From Setophaga petechia (Eukaryota > Chordata > Aves > Passeriformes > Parulidae): a stretch of 64,000 nt of DNA. The stretch is taken from assembly GCA_024362935.1 (NCBI GenBank), contig JANCRA010000003.1, forward strand, positions 41,105,291 through 41,169,290, given 5' to 3'. Under the pieces are notes generated by a model. The model saw only the letters and a list, made by a program, of their open reading frames with translations, made no database searches and was not told where the DNA came from. Every line of letters begins with the position of its first letter. Position 1 is the first letter of the stretch. The position numbers were made by a program, and so were the translations under genes. Positions 36,531 through 49,700 of this stretch are shown piece after piece.

Positions 36531-37150
36531 ATGAGTTGTGGAGGATGACAAGTTGCTGAAATCATTTAATCTTAGCACAAGGCACAGCGTATATGAATTA
36601 AAATATTATGCTCTACACAGACACTGAGCTACACTATCTCATTGCAGCTGTGGGTAGTATGCAGTATGGGTATGGGATATCACAAGAAAAATGAAGTGAA
36701 AAGATTTGTATCCTCCTTTTTCCATTATGATAGACATTTCAAGCACTTTTATAGGCAATAGAGTTTTATAAGCTACCTTGGTATTACTCATGATTTAGAT
36801 GCTCAAAAGAATATCGTTGACAGGTTTAAATATTTATTTCAGCTACAAAAAACTGGCTGACTGAGATCCAGCTCTGAAAAATGGAGGATAGAAGAGAGCT
36901 AGGAGGATTTGACATTCTGCTTTGACTGGCCCCTAAATACCATATGCAGAATGGCAATTAATTTAAACCAAGTGTGAGTTGTTTTGCATGTTCTTTCTGT
37001 TTGTAAAGAACAAAACTTAAAATTTCAACTCACCTCAGCAGTAAAATAATAACAGCAATCAGTACAGATGTATTGCTCTGGAAACCTCTTGTGGCAGCTA
37101 AAATTAGTCAAGCAGTGCAGTCAAAGAAACACTGATTCAAAGTAAGAAAA

Positions 37151-37305
37151 AAGATTCTTACTTTGAATTGTGTCCTGTCCATGTTTAAACACAGACATAG
37201 GCAGAAATAACCAGATTTTGTTTACTAAGTATTTTAAATGAGTTGTAAGCTGTTTGAAAATCAGTTCAACAGCTTTATTTATATTTATTTATATACCCCA
37301 GCAGT
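37151..37305 (+). repeat. Diverged intergenic duplication, copy 2
   Basis: Partner of 36391-36530. This copy contains an extra TTTATATTTATTTATA insertion near its end. Confidence 0.75.
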
Positions 37306-38229
37306 GGCAGACAGCACTTTGCTGTCCTGTAATTCTTGCTTGGTCTTAAAATAAAGGGTGATGCCATGATCTGTGGAAGCAAAGCTTGCTTACCCCTATT
37401 CCTGCTTTGCCTCTCTCATTCTGTTTGCTGGCTGCAGAACACCCTCAGAGAGCAGGTGCTGTACTCAGCACCAGGCTCTCTTCTCAATGTCTGGTAGTTA
37501 CCAGTGTTTGACAGATAAAATAAGGAGAGCATTTTAACAGTCACAGCCACAAGGGTCACAGTCCCTCTCCTTCATGGAAGTGGCAGCTCTTGTGATGTCC
37601 TATTTACATGGCAAGGCCTAGGGATTTGGAAAATCCTACTTTTAGGAAGCATTTTAGGGAAGATGACTATATGGAAGAAAAGGAATTAAACTGGAACACT
37701 GATTCCCTGTTCCTGAGCAGGCAGAAGCACATTTAACAATCTCATGGTGATTTTTAACAACTAAAGAGGATCTCTGAAATTTAATTAGGAATTAGTTAGG
37801 AAAATAAAGATGGAAACAGAATTAGTAGTAAAAGGCTAGTGCCGCAGCATTTAGATGTGTTACATGATGAGTACTTGTATGAAGACCTAGAAGCTCCCTG
37901 CAAGAAATTTCAAGCCACAGATATGTCATCTGTAAAACTTTTTATTTCAGTTCATCTACCCAAAAATTTGGAGGACTAATAAATCATAAACCACATGTGA
38001 TTTTTTTGCAAAACTATAGAAAAATAATTAAACTCACAATGGATAATCTTGCACAAAAGTGCAATGAAATTTTGGAGCCCAGACATCCACTGACAAGGAG
38101 AGACAGAATGGTAAGCTTGGCTCCTCAGACAGAAGTTCACCTGAGCCTCTAAACTCAGTTTTCAGATAAGAATTAAACTAACAGTCTGAACCTCCCAGAT
38201 AGGAAGCTTGACATTCCAGATGTCAAACC

Positions 38230-38755
38230 AATGACATCCTAGGCTCTATCAAAAGCAATGTGGCCAGTAGCTCGACGGAGGGGATTCATCTGGAGCACTA
38301 CATCCAGCTCTGGAGCATAAGAACACAGACCTGCTGAAATGAGTCGAAAGAAGGGCTACAAAGATGATCATAGAGCTGGAGCACCTCTCCTGTCAGGAAA
38401 GACTGAGAGGGTTTTTCAGCCTGAAAAAGAGAAGGCTCTGGAGAGACCTTAGAGAAGCCTTTCAGTTCCTAAAATGGACCGACGAGAAAGCTGGAGGAGG
38501 ACTTTTACTAGGGCAGATAGAGATAGGAGAACGGGGAATGGCTTCAAACTGAAAGAGGGCTGGTTTAGATTAGACATTGGGAAGAAATTCTTTACCATGA
38601 AGGTGGTGAAACACTGGGACTGGTTGCTGAGAGAATCTGTGGATGTGCCATCCCTGTAAGTGTCCAGACCAGGTTGGATGGGGCTTTGAGCAATGTGGCC
38701 TAGTGGAAGGTGTCCCACAGCAGGAGGGTTGGAACTAGACAAGCTTTAATATAAT
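38230..38755 (+). mobile_element. CR1 LINE 3'-end fragment
   Basis: Shows the familiar avian CR1 tail in sense orientation: GGAGCACCTCTCCTGTCAGG, TTTCAGCCTGAAAAAGAGAA, AAACTGAAAGAGGGCTGGTT, TTAGATTAGACATTGGGAAG, AGGTTGGATGGGGCTTTGAG and the final GGAGGGTTGGAACTAGA. The 5' part is missing, as usual for these truncated copies. Open frames inside it are remnants without function. Confidence 0.88.
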
Positions 38756-40674
38756 CACACACTTAAGGTGTCACTCTGTAATTAAGGAACATGGGCTAAT
38801 ACTGCTGAAGAAAGTTACTTCATTATTTCTACCTTCACTGCTCTTAACTCTCACTCATTTTTTTCCCATTTAGACAATCTAATCTCCATAGAAAGTTTTC
38901 TTCCACATTCCACAGTGTCTTGCATAACCAGCTGTAAAATTACTGTAACATAGTAAAAAGTGATAACCGTATATAACACAGAGCTCATCTGCCATGCACT
39001 GTTAAGAGTTTAACTCTCTCTCCACATGATTTTCAGCCTTGTTTTCTCTGAAGAAACCTCTGTGAGATTTCTCAACTGGTGCGACATGTCATAATAAAAA
39101 AACCCAGACTCTATAATTTATTCTAAGACCCAGGGAAAGGAGCCCTTGGCCAGAGAGCATCCAGCATTTTCTTCCACAGTAACAGTGTACATATTTATTG
39201 TGGGGAAGTTAACAGGCCATTGAAAGAAAGGGTGGAGAGTGAATCCCTGGGAAGGGCTGGAAAGTAAAACCCTGGGGAGTAACCTGTAGACTGATGGAAG
39301 GAAAGAATGACTGAAGCTATCAGAGACAGGTGAGAAAACTTCAGCAGGACAAGCTGAGGACAGCAACTAAACCTCTACAGAGCTTGGGGAAAGGGTGTGC
39401 CGGATCCTCTGCTTAAGCTAATACCAACTTCGTTGACGTTAATTGCAGGCTGTCATTTCATTACGTTACCTTCCACACCACAATGGGCTTTTCTCTGACC
39501 AATCCAATTCTTTCATTTTGCCAGTTGACATGGCAAGCAATGGCTTCACAGATCTGAGGCACAGTGCCTGGGCACAAACCCAAACCGGGCACAAAACCCA
39601 GGCCCCAGCTGTCTCTGGTTTATCACACTTGTGAGGAGGTACAAATTCTTGTCTCTACAGGAGCTGTAAGTTGAACACAGAAGGCTAATGATTTTGGTTT
39701 TCACTAAGAACCTTACTATTACCCCTACCTAAATTCTGAATGCTTACCTTTGCCACCCTCATATGATCTACCTTCAGGTTGTAATTATGGTATTTATAGT
39801 ATATATGATATTGAAATTTTGTCTGGCATTTCCAATTTTAGATTAAGTGAGTATAATCAATGTCCCAACTTTTGCCCCTACTTCTGTGTAAGAAACCAAG
39901 AAAAAAAATGTAATATTAGAGATTTTATATCCATCCTCAGAATTATTTGATTGACTGTTACAAGAGGTACTTTTAGTGATCAATCCATTGGTACAGATTT
40001 TTGAAACAAGATCAAAACTAGAGAAGAATATTTGTCAGCCATATCATTGACTGTTGCAGTTAATTTCCAATGACTTCCAATAACTTTCTGATAACTAGTG
40101 TCTGTCATCTCTACAGATCTATCCTGAATTTTTTGCCATGGGAATGAATACTGAGGTGTCAAGACAAGCTTCTGGTTTTTACACACGTTAAAACTGAGAA
40201 AAACAGACAAAAATGCACTAAATAAATAAAGAATGCCTTCGACATTTCCCTGAAAATTTCCTCTTGGAAATGAACATGCGTTGTTTTAATGCCAACCAAT
40301 ACCAGAAACTGTGGTCCCTTGGCATATTCCTGATACAAATTAACAGTAAAAACAGTTGCTAAGCTTCTGGTTTTAAAGCACTTAAAAACTTGTTTATGGA
40401 GTTTCTTTCCCCCATATGACTGTAGGTGAAAGTGTGCTCCTATGTAAGCTCTTTTCACTGTATTATCTGGGAAACTGAGAAGTCCTTGAACAACTGTTTT
40501 TTAATCTATGTGAACCACTTGAAGCAATTCTTGTGGCCAATGAACATGTTTGCTTAAACCCTTGTAACTTTTGTGATACTTTCATCTACAGACGTGATTC
40601 CCCTAGCAATCAGTAAAAAACAAAAAAGACCTGATAGCTTTCAAAATTTTATAAGCCACCCAACAGAGTGACCT

Positions 40675-40740
40675 GAATTTGGGTTGGACTCAATGATGTT
40701 GAAGGTCTCTTCCAACCTAGTCACTCTGAATTCTGTGAAT
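40675..40740 (+). mobile_element. Short CR1-like 3' tail
   Basis: GGGTTGGACTCAATGATGTT, then GAAGGTCTCTTCCAACCTAG and ATTCTGTGAA match the extreme 3' end of CR1 elements with their ATTCTGTGA-type terminus. Only the tail is present. Confidence 0.75.
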
Positions 40741-43607
40741 TTCCTCCGCACCTGTCAATGTTATTAACAATTTCATCCAGTCCTTGGGGTGGAGAGGAAG
40801 AGAGAAGCTGTAAGGTTGAATAAGCTGAATACTGGAACATGTCTGACCATCCCTAGAGATCAAAAATCTCCATCTGAGCAGTAGCAATCAAAGCAACTCC
40901 AGAATATGGAAAGCTTTGAGCAAAATGCCTGGAGACAACTGGGACAGCCTTCTGTACAACTGCTGTGCACTGCTAAATGCTTAGTGGAATAACATCTTGA
41001 AGTCTGACATGCATTGCTTTGGTCACAAAGAGTTATTAGAGTGAAAATTAAAAACTATCTTAGGAAAAAGAGGAAGTGTTTGATATTAGCACCACCTAGC
41101 ATCAATCCCCATAAAAGAGACAGGGCAAAAGAGAAAGCAGCCTTGACCCCAGTGACACTCCTGATCATCCTAGGTATGGACATCTCCATCACCTTTACCA
41201 GATGAGTATGAAGAGCATTGACTGCACCCTCAGAAAGCTCATCCCTTTATCAGCATTCCCTTGCTGTTATACACCCAGTGGAAATCAAGAAACTCTCTTT
41301 GAGTGTTTCAAAGCAGCACAAGAAGATCCTGACATTCTGTTCTGCCCCTCGTGCAGAGGTGGGTGTGACTGAGAAGGGAGGCAAGCTCTGCTCCTCCTCA
41401 GCATCACAAACAGCCCATAGCTAAAGGCATATGCACATTAGTTGCTGAAAGCCAAGTTTGTTGGGTGGTTTGTCTAATTGTGTGAGTGAGACTAGAGTAT
41501 ATTTGTTTAATACAGCTAACTGGTCACATAAACAAGAAACCATTTGCCTTCTCTATGTACAGATGAATTTATGTTCATTAGGAGTACTGGCACAGAATAA
41601 AACAATGTTCTCTCGGCAGGAAATGCAGTATTTTCTTTTCTCCTGGTTTGCTGAAGCATAAAGATACAGATTTAGAGTGTGTAAACAACTTACTACTGCT
41701 TAGGAAGATGTAACTTTATTAAACATCCTGGACATTTTGACAGAGAACACTTTTCATACTATAGCAGGCCAAAAATGTTGACCCCAACATTGCCATAGCA
41801 AGCTTCTACTGATTTCAATCCAGAAATCAAATCCAGATAACACTCCATAAAGAAACTATTTTAAATTTATTTTATAGCACTAAATATGTGAGGCTCTGAT
41901 CTCTTTAGAGCTAAACAGAAATGGAAATAGGGGTTCAACTGGAAAAAAATTGAAAGAAAATTACATCATTCAATTCAGTAACACCTGAATGGAATATTGT
42001 ATTATATGCCCCTATTCTTTTACGGAAATATTTTTAAATGTATAATTGCAGGGTAGGATTTTGGTTAGAACCCAAGGGAGTTAGGTTATGGCTGTGATCC
42101 CATTTTACAATTAGAACACCTTCTCGAATTTGTGTCCTTCCCCTGCTTCAGCAGAAATGATGAACACAAGCAGACACTGCTGTACTGAATCTTACAGACA
42201 TGTAGAAGGTAAAACTGTCCCATTTAACCCAAAGAAATTCCTTTCTGCCTCTCCACACAACCTACTTTTTCTGGTTTTTTTCTCCTTACTCCTGAGGATC
42301 CCCCACCCCAAATTATATCTCCCAGATCCCTCTGGCTAAATCCTCCACTGAGCAGCAGCCTTCATTCCATTCTTTATGATGGAGATTTTTTAATCCATCA
42401 GTTACCTGCACTCTGGAAAACTGTGAGGGGGCTAAAGCTGAGGGTGAATTGAGGGAAGATGATGTATATACCAAGTGCTGGACTGGAAATTGTTTTTGCC
42501 AAACCTAGCAGTTTCAAGGAATTGCTTCAGTAACTTTGAATAGTTTTGTCCATCTTTTACTATTAAAGTAAGATCTATTGACCTAGGAAATAGACAGAAA
42601 TCTGCCCAGAGAAACTCATCCTACCTCCAATGTCAAGCTAAAAAAAATAAAGTGACAAGAAGTAGAAATACTGTCTGCACTTATCATAGTATGCATTTGT
42701 TCCTGCTTTTGAAATGACTGCCCAGTAAAACTGCAAAAAAGTCAATGCTCAGGAAAAAAAGGTCTGTTAAACCTCTACTGGCAAGCCTTATACCCTTGAT
42801 TCATTGCCTGTTTCACTAATTTGTAGTTCTCATAACTCTGTGGATGAGAATAGAATTAAACAAGAGTGATTCTGAAACAATGTAATCATGATCACAGGCT
42901 ATAATCAATCTTTTTACTCCTAGAAAGCTGCTACGAGACTGGCTGTCTGGCTGGCTCCTGATGTTTTCTATGAGAAGGCGAAACCAGAGAACTGAAAAGT
43001 AGGTTTTAAGGTTTAAGGCCATCTCTAACAAATACAGGATAGGTGTGGATGAATCTTCCTCAGCTGGGTGCCTAATACCTGTCAGTGCCACACAGAGGGG
43101 TTTCCATGGGATATGCTCAGAGTGGCCACGTGAAACTGCAGCACCCTTCAAGGTTATTATTCTGTTCTTTTTACAAAATTAGCTGCCCCAATAAGCATGG
43201 AGGGGAATTCTTGATGCTGGGTCCCCATATTAAACATTCCACAAACTTCAAAAATCAGTAGGGTTTTCTGCCAAGGAGTTGCCTGGCATCAGTTGTAGTA
43301 CTGAAAAACTTGGAACAGTTACTTGCCATCCATCTGCATAACTGTAAAGCAACACGAAATTAAATTTGTTCCAGGACCTGTTATTTGTGGAGGAGGAGTT
43401 GCATTTTATTTGCAATAATTTCTTTACTAGATAGAATCTTAAAATGTACATACGTAAATGTATTTACTCCTCCCAAAATGCAAATAATGGCTAGTTTCTA
43501 AGGAAGGAAGAGCATCCTCTGTTTACCTGTTCAATAGCTAAAATCCCCCAAACCTCACCTTTCTACACTCTCTGAATCAATCTGGGACTGAAGCCAAAGT
43601 CACCTAC

Positions 43608-43615
43608 TATATAAG
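43608..43615 (+). promoter_or_regulatory. TATA box of the MUC5B-like gene
   Basis: TATATAAG lies 82 bp before the start codon, so transcription would begin near 43640 with a roughly 50-base leader. The start codon context is CAAGATGG (A at -3, G at +4), a strong Kozak match. No other core element is clear. Confidence 0.7.
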
Positions 43616-43689
43616 AGCGACAAAGCACAGATGAACTGCAGTCCTGATCAAGTTTAGACCCAACATCCTTGTGCCAAACTCCACTCAAG

Positions 43690-43762
43690 ATGGGGTTTGG
43701 CAGGGGGATATTGCTACCAGAATGGGCTTTCCTGTTAGCAGTTTGCTGTATCCATCAAATCG
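43690..43762 (+). CDS. MUC5B: MUC5B exon 1: signal peptide
   Basis: Encodes [20 protein letters not shown] then IHQI: a basic residue, a hydrophobic core and small residues, typical of a secretory signal. It ends in phase 1 at a GGTAAG donor. It is the first ATG after the TATA-predicted start of transcription and has a strong context. Confidence 0.85.
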
Positions 43763-46700
43763 GTAAGAAATCTTTTTTATTGGGAAAGGAAAAAATACTC
43801 TCTTTATACTAGTAATACATTTTAAACAACTATACTAATTGATTTGTATAAGAGGTGGCTGATTTCTTTATATATTTTCATTTGGAATGTCTGTCTATTA
43901 ACTGGACCAATTTAATATTGACTAAACTTCTATATACTACGATAACTACATATGGAAAGTAGCCTTGAAGATCAAATCCAAAAACCTCTTACTGATGTCT
44001 TAAAATGTTAGCTTTTCAGTGTCCCATATGCCTTAACAAAGCATTTTATTCCTGTTGCATTTTGTATTAGAATTCATTATGATTGGTATGGTTCTTATGA
44101 AATCTAAGCCACTACATTTTCTTCTAGCTAGATTAGACCACTGGTCAATCTTTTTCAATGTTTTGTCATCTATCAGGGGCTAACATGTGATTTCTCAACA
44201 TTTCTTGCAACTTCTTTTGCAAAAGAAACCAGGAGAGAATATTCATATGGCAAGGCATTTCAGTAACTAATAATGCAGTTACTAATTTATAACATCCTAT
44301 GCAAAATATTTATATAAATTAGAGATACTGAGTAGGAGCAGGACAGGGAGATTTATGTGAGACCACAATCCATTATTTTGGATGGGGTTTTTTAACCTGT
44401 CAATATTACATGAATCAGGGTTGGTCTTGGCAGTTTTTATTAATATGAGTAACCCTGTTAAGCTGATGGAACCAATCAAATTGGAGCTACTTGCAGAAGT
44501 AGAAGCTTGATAAGTCAGTCCTGTTCATGTACAGTAATTTCTGGCCTGTCAGCTGACATTTTAAAATCTGCAGATTGCCTAGGTAAATTTATCTTGCATG
44601 TAATTTTCAAAACATTGAAAAGTGCAAATATAATTTAAGGCTGTTTTATAGTTTGTGAAATAAACACTAAATCACTGGCCAGTTGGTCTATATTCTGCTT
44701 GAAAACACAGCAGTCTCATAGAGTATAAACTTCTCTTTGGAGTTATGCAATGTTGGTCAGAAATGTTTGCAGTCATTCATGGAACAAGAAAGTTATTTCT
44801 CCTGTGCAGTGCTGATCTGATAAACTGCTTTGATAAATGAGTGGTGATTAGGCAATGCCTAGCAAACACCTCTTTATCTGAAACACACCCAGTGGGAAAT
44901 ATTTTCCAATATCCAGACTAAAGAATAATGGTCCCATCCCATGCCATCTCTGCAAATATCATGTGACTGCCTGTATATTTCATGTCATATATTAACTTTT
45001 ATAAACTGGTGACAACAATAATTACCAGCTAGATATAGACTTTGCAGGAGGCATCCAAATATTCTTAATAATTAGGTTAGTTCCTAATTATCAAATAGTA
45101 AATTTTTTACAACCAAGAGACACTTATTTTTATAACAGTAAACAACATGGCATTGTGTAATTGCTAAACAAACCACTGCAGGTAGAATTTCCTTGGGAAT
45201 GATGTATTTGCTAGGTAAACAAAAGCTCCTGCTGTTTCCTTGAGAAAAATTAACAGAACAAAATACATATATAGATCTATTTTGCTCTGTTACAAAGGTT
45301 CCCACACTAGAATAAACAAACCTTCTGTGATTCTATGTCTGCTGAGATTCCTATGGATGTGTAATGTGAAAGCAAACTTCAGCCTATTATGTAGGCTTAA
45401 AGAGGTATTTCTCTTACCTGATCTTTATCAATTTTTTCACCAATTATATTTTTATCAAATATAACGAGTATAAATTATAATGATGTGAATACATTTACCT
45501 AATTTTATTATCTATGATATTCAAAGATGAGCAGGAAATGGAAAATGCTTAAACTCTGTCCCACATTACTTCTTTGCACATCACTAGCGGTCAAGCACAA
45601 AGTTAAATGAGAAAAGAATTAAAAGCTTAAAGCTGAAAGAAACTGCATACACTGCAGCAACTTCTAGCTGTGGTGGGGTTGACCAGAACCCTCTGCTCCA
45701 AAGCCAGTAATCTCTTGGGGTTCTTTGTGAACTCTTCTCACCTATTGTATAAGGAAAAAGGGGGCCTAACTTAGGGCAAACTCCACAGGCAGTTCTGCTT
45801 TGAATGAGAAATTCTCTAGACACCTACAGTGCTCATTCACATAATCCAGGTAAGGATTCAAATATTAGTCATTTCATCACTTAAATCCTGTGAGGATTTA
45901 GACTTGGCAGGTTAAAGGTACCTATTTGTCAATCTGTTACAAGCACAGATATCACATCCTGACTGCGTTCAGTCCCTCACAAAATAAAGTTGTAGCCCTT
46001 CAACTTTTACAGGAAATGCCTGATATATTTACTTATAAAATCCAAGACCTTAGAACATCAAACCAGGAGGTCAGTCTTTTTCTAGGAATCAAAGCATTCC
46101 GAAGAATACTTGTCACCTCTCAAAAGTCTTTGCTTCAGGTGTTGTAGCAAGAACCCTTGGTCAAATAGCTTTATACCATGATGCTTAAGGTTTTCTGCAG
46201 AGAAGATGTGATTTTGAACAATCTTTGAGTAGATGGGTAGAACAGGAAACCTGGTTCATCAGGTTACTTCTGGGTTACTGTTCAGGCTATGGCCCTTGCA
46301 CTGTCCCTCAGAGGTACCTCCTTGAACCCAGCTGTAGAGCAAATCTAGATCCGGGATGGAGGCTTCCCGTCTGCTCCCTGAGAAAAGGCCCTGTGCTTAG
46401 ACACTAGAGAAACTGTCATAAATACTGCAGACATTATTGGATGAAGCTTGAAGCCCCTTGATTCTTTTAACCACTTCCATGCCTTTTCTTATAACCTAGC
46501 TTCTACACAACAATTTTAATAAATGATTGGCCTGCATTTTGTGAATTTCTCCTGAATTGCTTCACATATTACTGAGATCTAGTGCAGCAGTGAAATAAGG
46601 GGTGTTATCCAGTCATTAGCATTTCTTGCAGTGAATTTTGAGAGAAACACAGAAGGCAGATAAATGTTATTTGGATTACAGTATGTTGTAAACCATATTA

Positions 46701-49700
46701 AAAATATATAAATATATTATTTGGATTAGAAACTTTGAGTATTTGCAATAGAACGTCTCTTTCTATAATTGCATTTTAGCTTTCTTGAGGAGCCTGTTTC
46801 ATTTTCTCTGATAAGATAAAGGAGACTCTCCCCTCTGTTTTATGGAGTTGTATCTGGGTCCTTTGATCCTAGCTAAATGCTTTGCTTTAAAAGTTCGGGA
46901 TATTATTCTTAATATGCTTTTCACATTTTTTTTACAGGAGGTCAGATTGGAATCCAAATAGGAAGTCGGTTCTCTGGGGGTCTTCTACAGAAACAGAATG
47001 GTACATTTAATTATACTGTATATTTGTATTTAACTGGTACATCCATGCTGAATAATAAAAATGCCTTTAAAAAAACCCTCCATAGCATATTGCCAGTGGT
47101 TCCAGATGAAAAGAAATGTGTATTAACAACTCTTTGTCTCTCTAAGAAGAGCAATATATTTACCAGACACCAGTTACTAAGTGCACGCACATTACACAGT
47201 ATGGTTATATTTGTGTAATCATAGTTAATTAAGAAAATAGATGTGTTTGCAGAGGCTGTATGCATATCTGCATGAACACGTACATATAAAACCAAAGTGA
47301 TGTTTGGTTCCTTTTAAAAAAAGGAAGTGAGACCACTTTGGCCTGCTGTGAAATCAGTGGCCGATGTTGGGAAATCAAGAAGGCAACCCATCCTCGCTGA
47401 CTTTTACCATGTAATGATTTGTGTCTGTCCTGTACAACCAATGTGTGGCCATTTTGAAGAGTTTTCAGCCCCTCAACAGAAAAATATAAAACAGAGAAAA
47501 GGTGATAATTAAGGTTTTTATTCCCTCCTTAGAAAGAGGAGGTGTAATGAGAAGGAAACCATGCTTTTGTAGCGGCAAGAAGCTAATTTACTACAGCTTA
47601 GCCCTTTGTATTGTTTCATGTCTCTGAAGAATTCCAATATTCTAATGAAGCATAGTTTCATAAAAGGGTCAAAGTTAACATGTAAAAAATGCAGATCATC
47701 ACAGCTGAAGGCAATTTCTTATGACTTAATTATCCTGAGTTCAAATTTTAGTATCTACTTTAACCTGTGTAAAATAAAACAGGCTTAACATTGTTTCCTT
47801 GGGTCTGGCATATTAACTCTCTAGTCCTTCCTGGGTCTATCCTACATGCAAATTTAGGTATTGTTATGCTAGTTTTTGATTTCTTTCTTATTTCTTTTCT
47901 AGTTTCTTTCGGAATTTCAGCTAGCTTAAACATCTTCCCACCACTGCTGACAAATGTAGCAATAACATGTAAGTAAAGGAAACGAAGTGTATTCAGTAAG
48001 TGTTCAGTTTTAGGGGGTATAGACAGAAGAATTTAATGTAAATGGGGAAAGGCACTGATAAAGGAAGCCATGGGTAGTTCAGAGGAGAAACATGGTGATT
48101 TGAAATAAACTGTTGATTTAGCTGAAGCGAAGGTGACTAATTAAGCTCCAGCTGAGCATAACTGTAACCACTTCTAGGGTTTATGAGTAATAGATATGAA
48201 TGATGAATGAATACACAGCTTTATAGTGGTTAGATAGAAAACAACAAATGGAGCTAGGCAGGCAAAAAACATGCCCTGAGAAAATGAAGCTTTGGACAAG
48301 TTGATTTTCCCCATGTGGAGGCTGGGGATTTTAAGTCATTTTTAACAGCCAGTCTTAATTCACAGCTGCTAATCCTGCTCACAATGGCCGTGTGTGCAGC
48401 ACATGGGGCAACTTCCACTTCAAGACCTTCGATGGGGACATATTCACCTTCCCTGGGCTCTGTAATTACGTTTTTGCCTCCCACTGCAACGCTCCCTATG
48501 AGGATTTCAACATCCAGATTAGGCGTGAAGTGGTGGCAGACACTCCGACAATCAACCGCATCACCATGAAACTCGAAGGTGTCGTTGCCGAACTAACAAA
48601 AGATGCTGTCATGGTCGATGGCAACAGGTAAGTTCACTCGAAACACTTCTTAGGTATCCACAGGCTTTTTTTTCCCAATCTTGCCAAGTACTTTGGTGTG
48701 CCTGGTGGAGGGGGGTGGAAATTATGTGTTCTCTAATAGATCTGACAATTTTACCAAAATAAATAATGAGTAAAATGGTATGAATTCCTGTCGTAGAAAA
48801 TAAATCCTTCCCTTAAGGATTGCCTGAAAAATAAAATTTGGATGAAATGTTCTGAGAAGCTGGATCCAAATTTAAATCCATATTTGATAATGCTGGACCA
48901 TCTCATTTTGTAATTGATTTTCTTTCTCAAAAATGCACTATTTTAGAATTTCTACAGATGGCTAATACCACAAGACTTTCCCTTCTTATCAAACATTTGG
49001 ATCAGAAGCTAACTAGCATTCTTTCTGCCTTTTCCCAGAGTTCAACTGCCATATAGTCAATCTGGTATTACGATAGAGAAGAGCAGCATTTATGTGAAAG
49101 TTGGCAGCAAAATCGGTGTTGTGTTATTGTGGAATGAAAAGGACAGCATTCTGGTAAGAGCTGCTCCTGGACCTGTTTACCCCTTCAGAGAACAGGGCTA
49201 ATCTTTGATTAGGCCTGGCTCTACCTGTTTAGGGGGTTGCTACTGCCTTCTTATCTCTCACTGTTGAGCAATTCTTTCTTAGTAAAGATAAGCTTGTATC
49301 CAGGTAGTCCTAAGGAAAATTACATGGATTTATACCTAGTGGATGGTAGGCATCTGCTTAAAAGAGGATAAAAAATTTACTTTCATTGTATCATTAGCTA
49401 TTGGTATTATTATAGGGCCTAATTACCCCTTCAAAGATATATTTTTAGCTGAATTTCACTCTCCTATGCCTTCATTTTTTCTGTGGATTTGCTTTTCTTC
49501 CTGAAGAATAAATGGAAAGTGGCTAAGAATAGTATAGATAGTACAGTGAAATTTGAAGTCTGTGTCAATTCTATCAATAGCTTGGACTCTGCAATCAAAT
49601 ATAAGTTCAATCTTTATTCTATACTTCATATTTTAAATAAAATTCCACAGATCTGACAAGGAATACTAAGAGACAGCAGGTACAACTCTTTTCTCTGGTT

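Larger units (their letters stand above)
22786..43607. other. Intergenic region between MUC5AC and MUC5B
   Basis: About 20.8 kb without a supportable gene. Open frames are short, show no domain signature and lack coding features. Recognised contents, listed separately, are an LTR-like stretch, a CTCF-like motif, an (AAAAT)n tract, an ERVL-like LTR start, old local duplications and CR1 pieces. A somewhat GC-richer stretch (about 28770-29430) holds open frames on both strands but nothing I can classify. Segments 24100-26460, 29450-35000 and 41000-43600 hold nothing I recognise; enhancers cannot be excluded. Confidence 0.7.

Noticed and set aside
38364..38659. Open frames over CR1 DNA as small proteins
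   Set aside because: They translate the untranslated CR1 3' tail; the same peptide (GKKFFTM) recurs in the copy at 55.9 kb.
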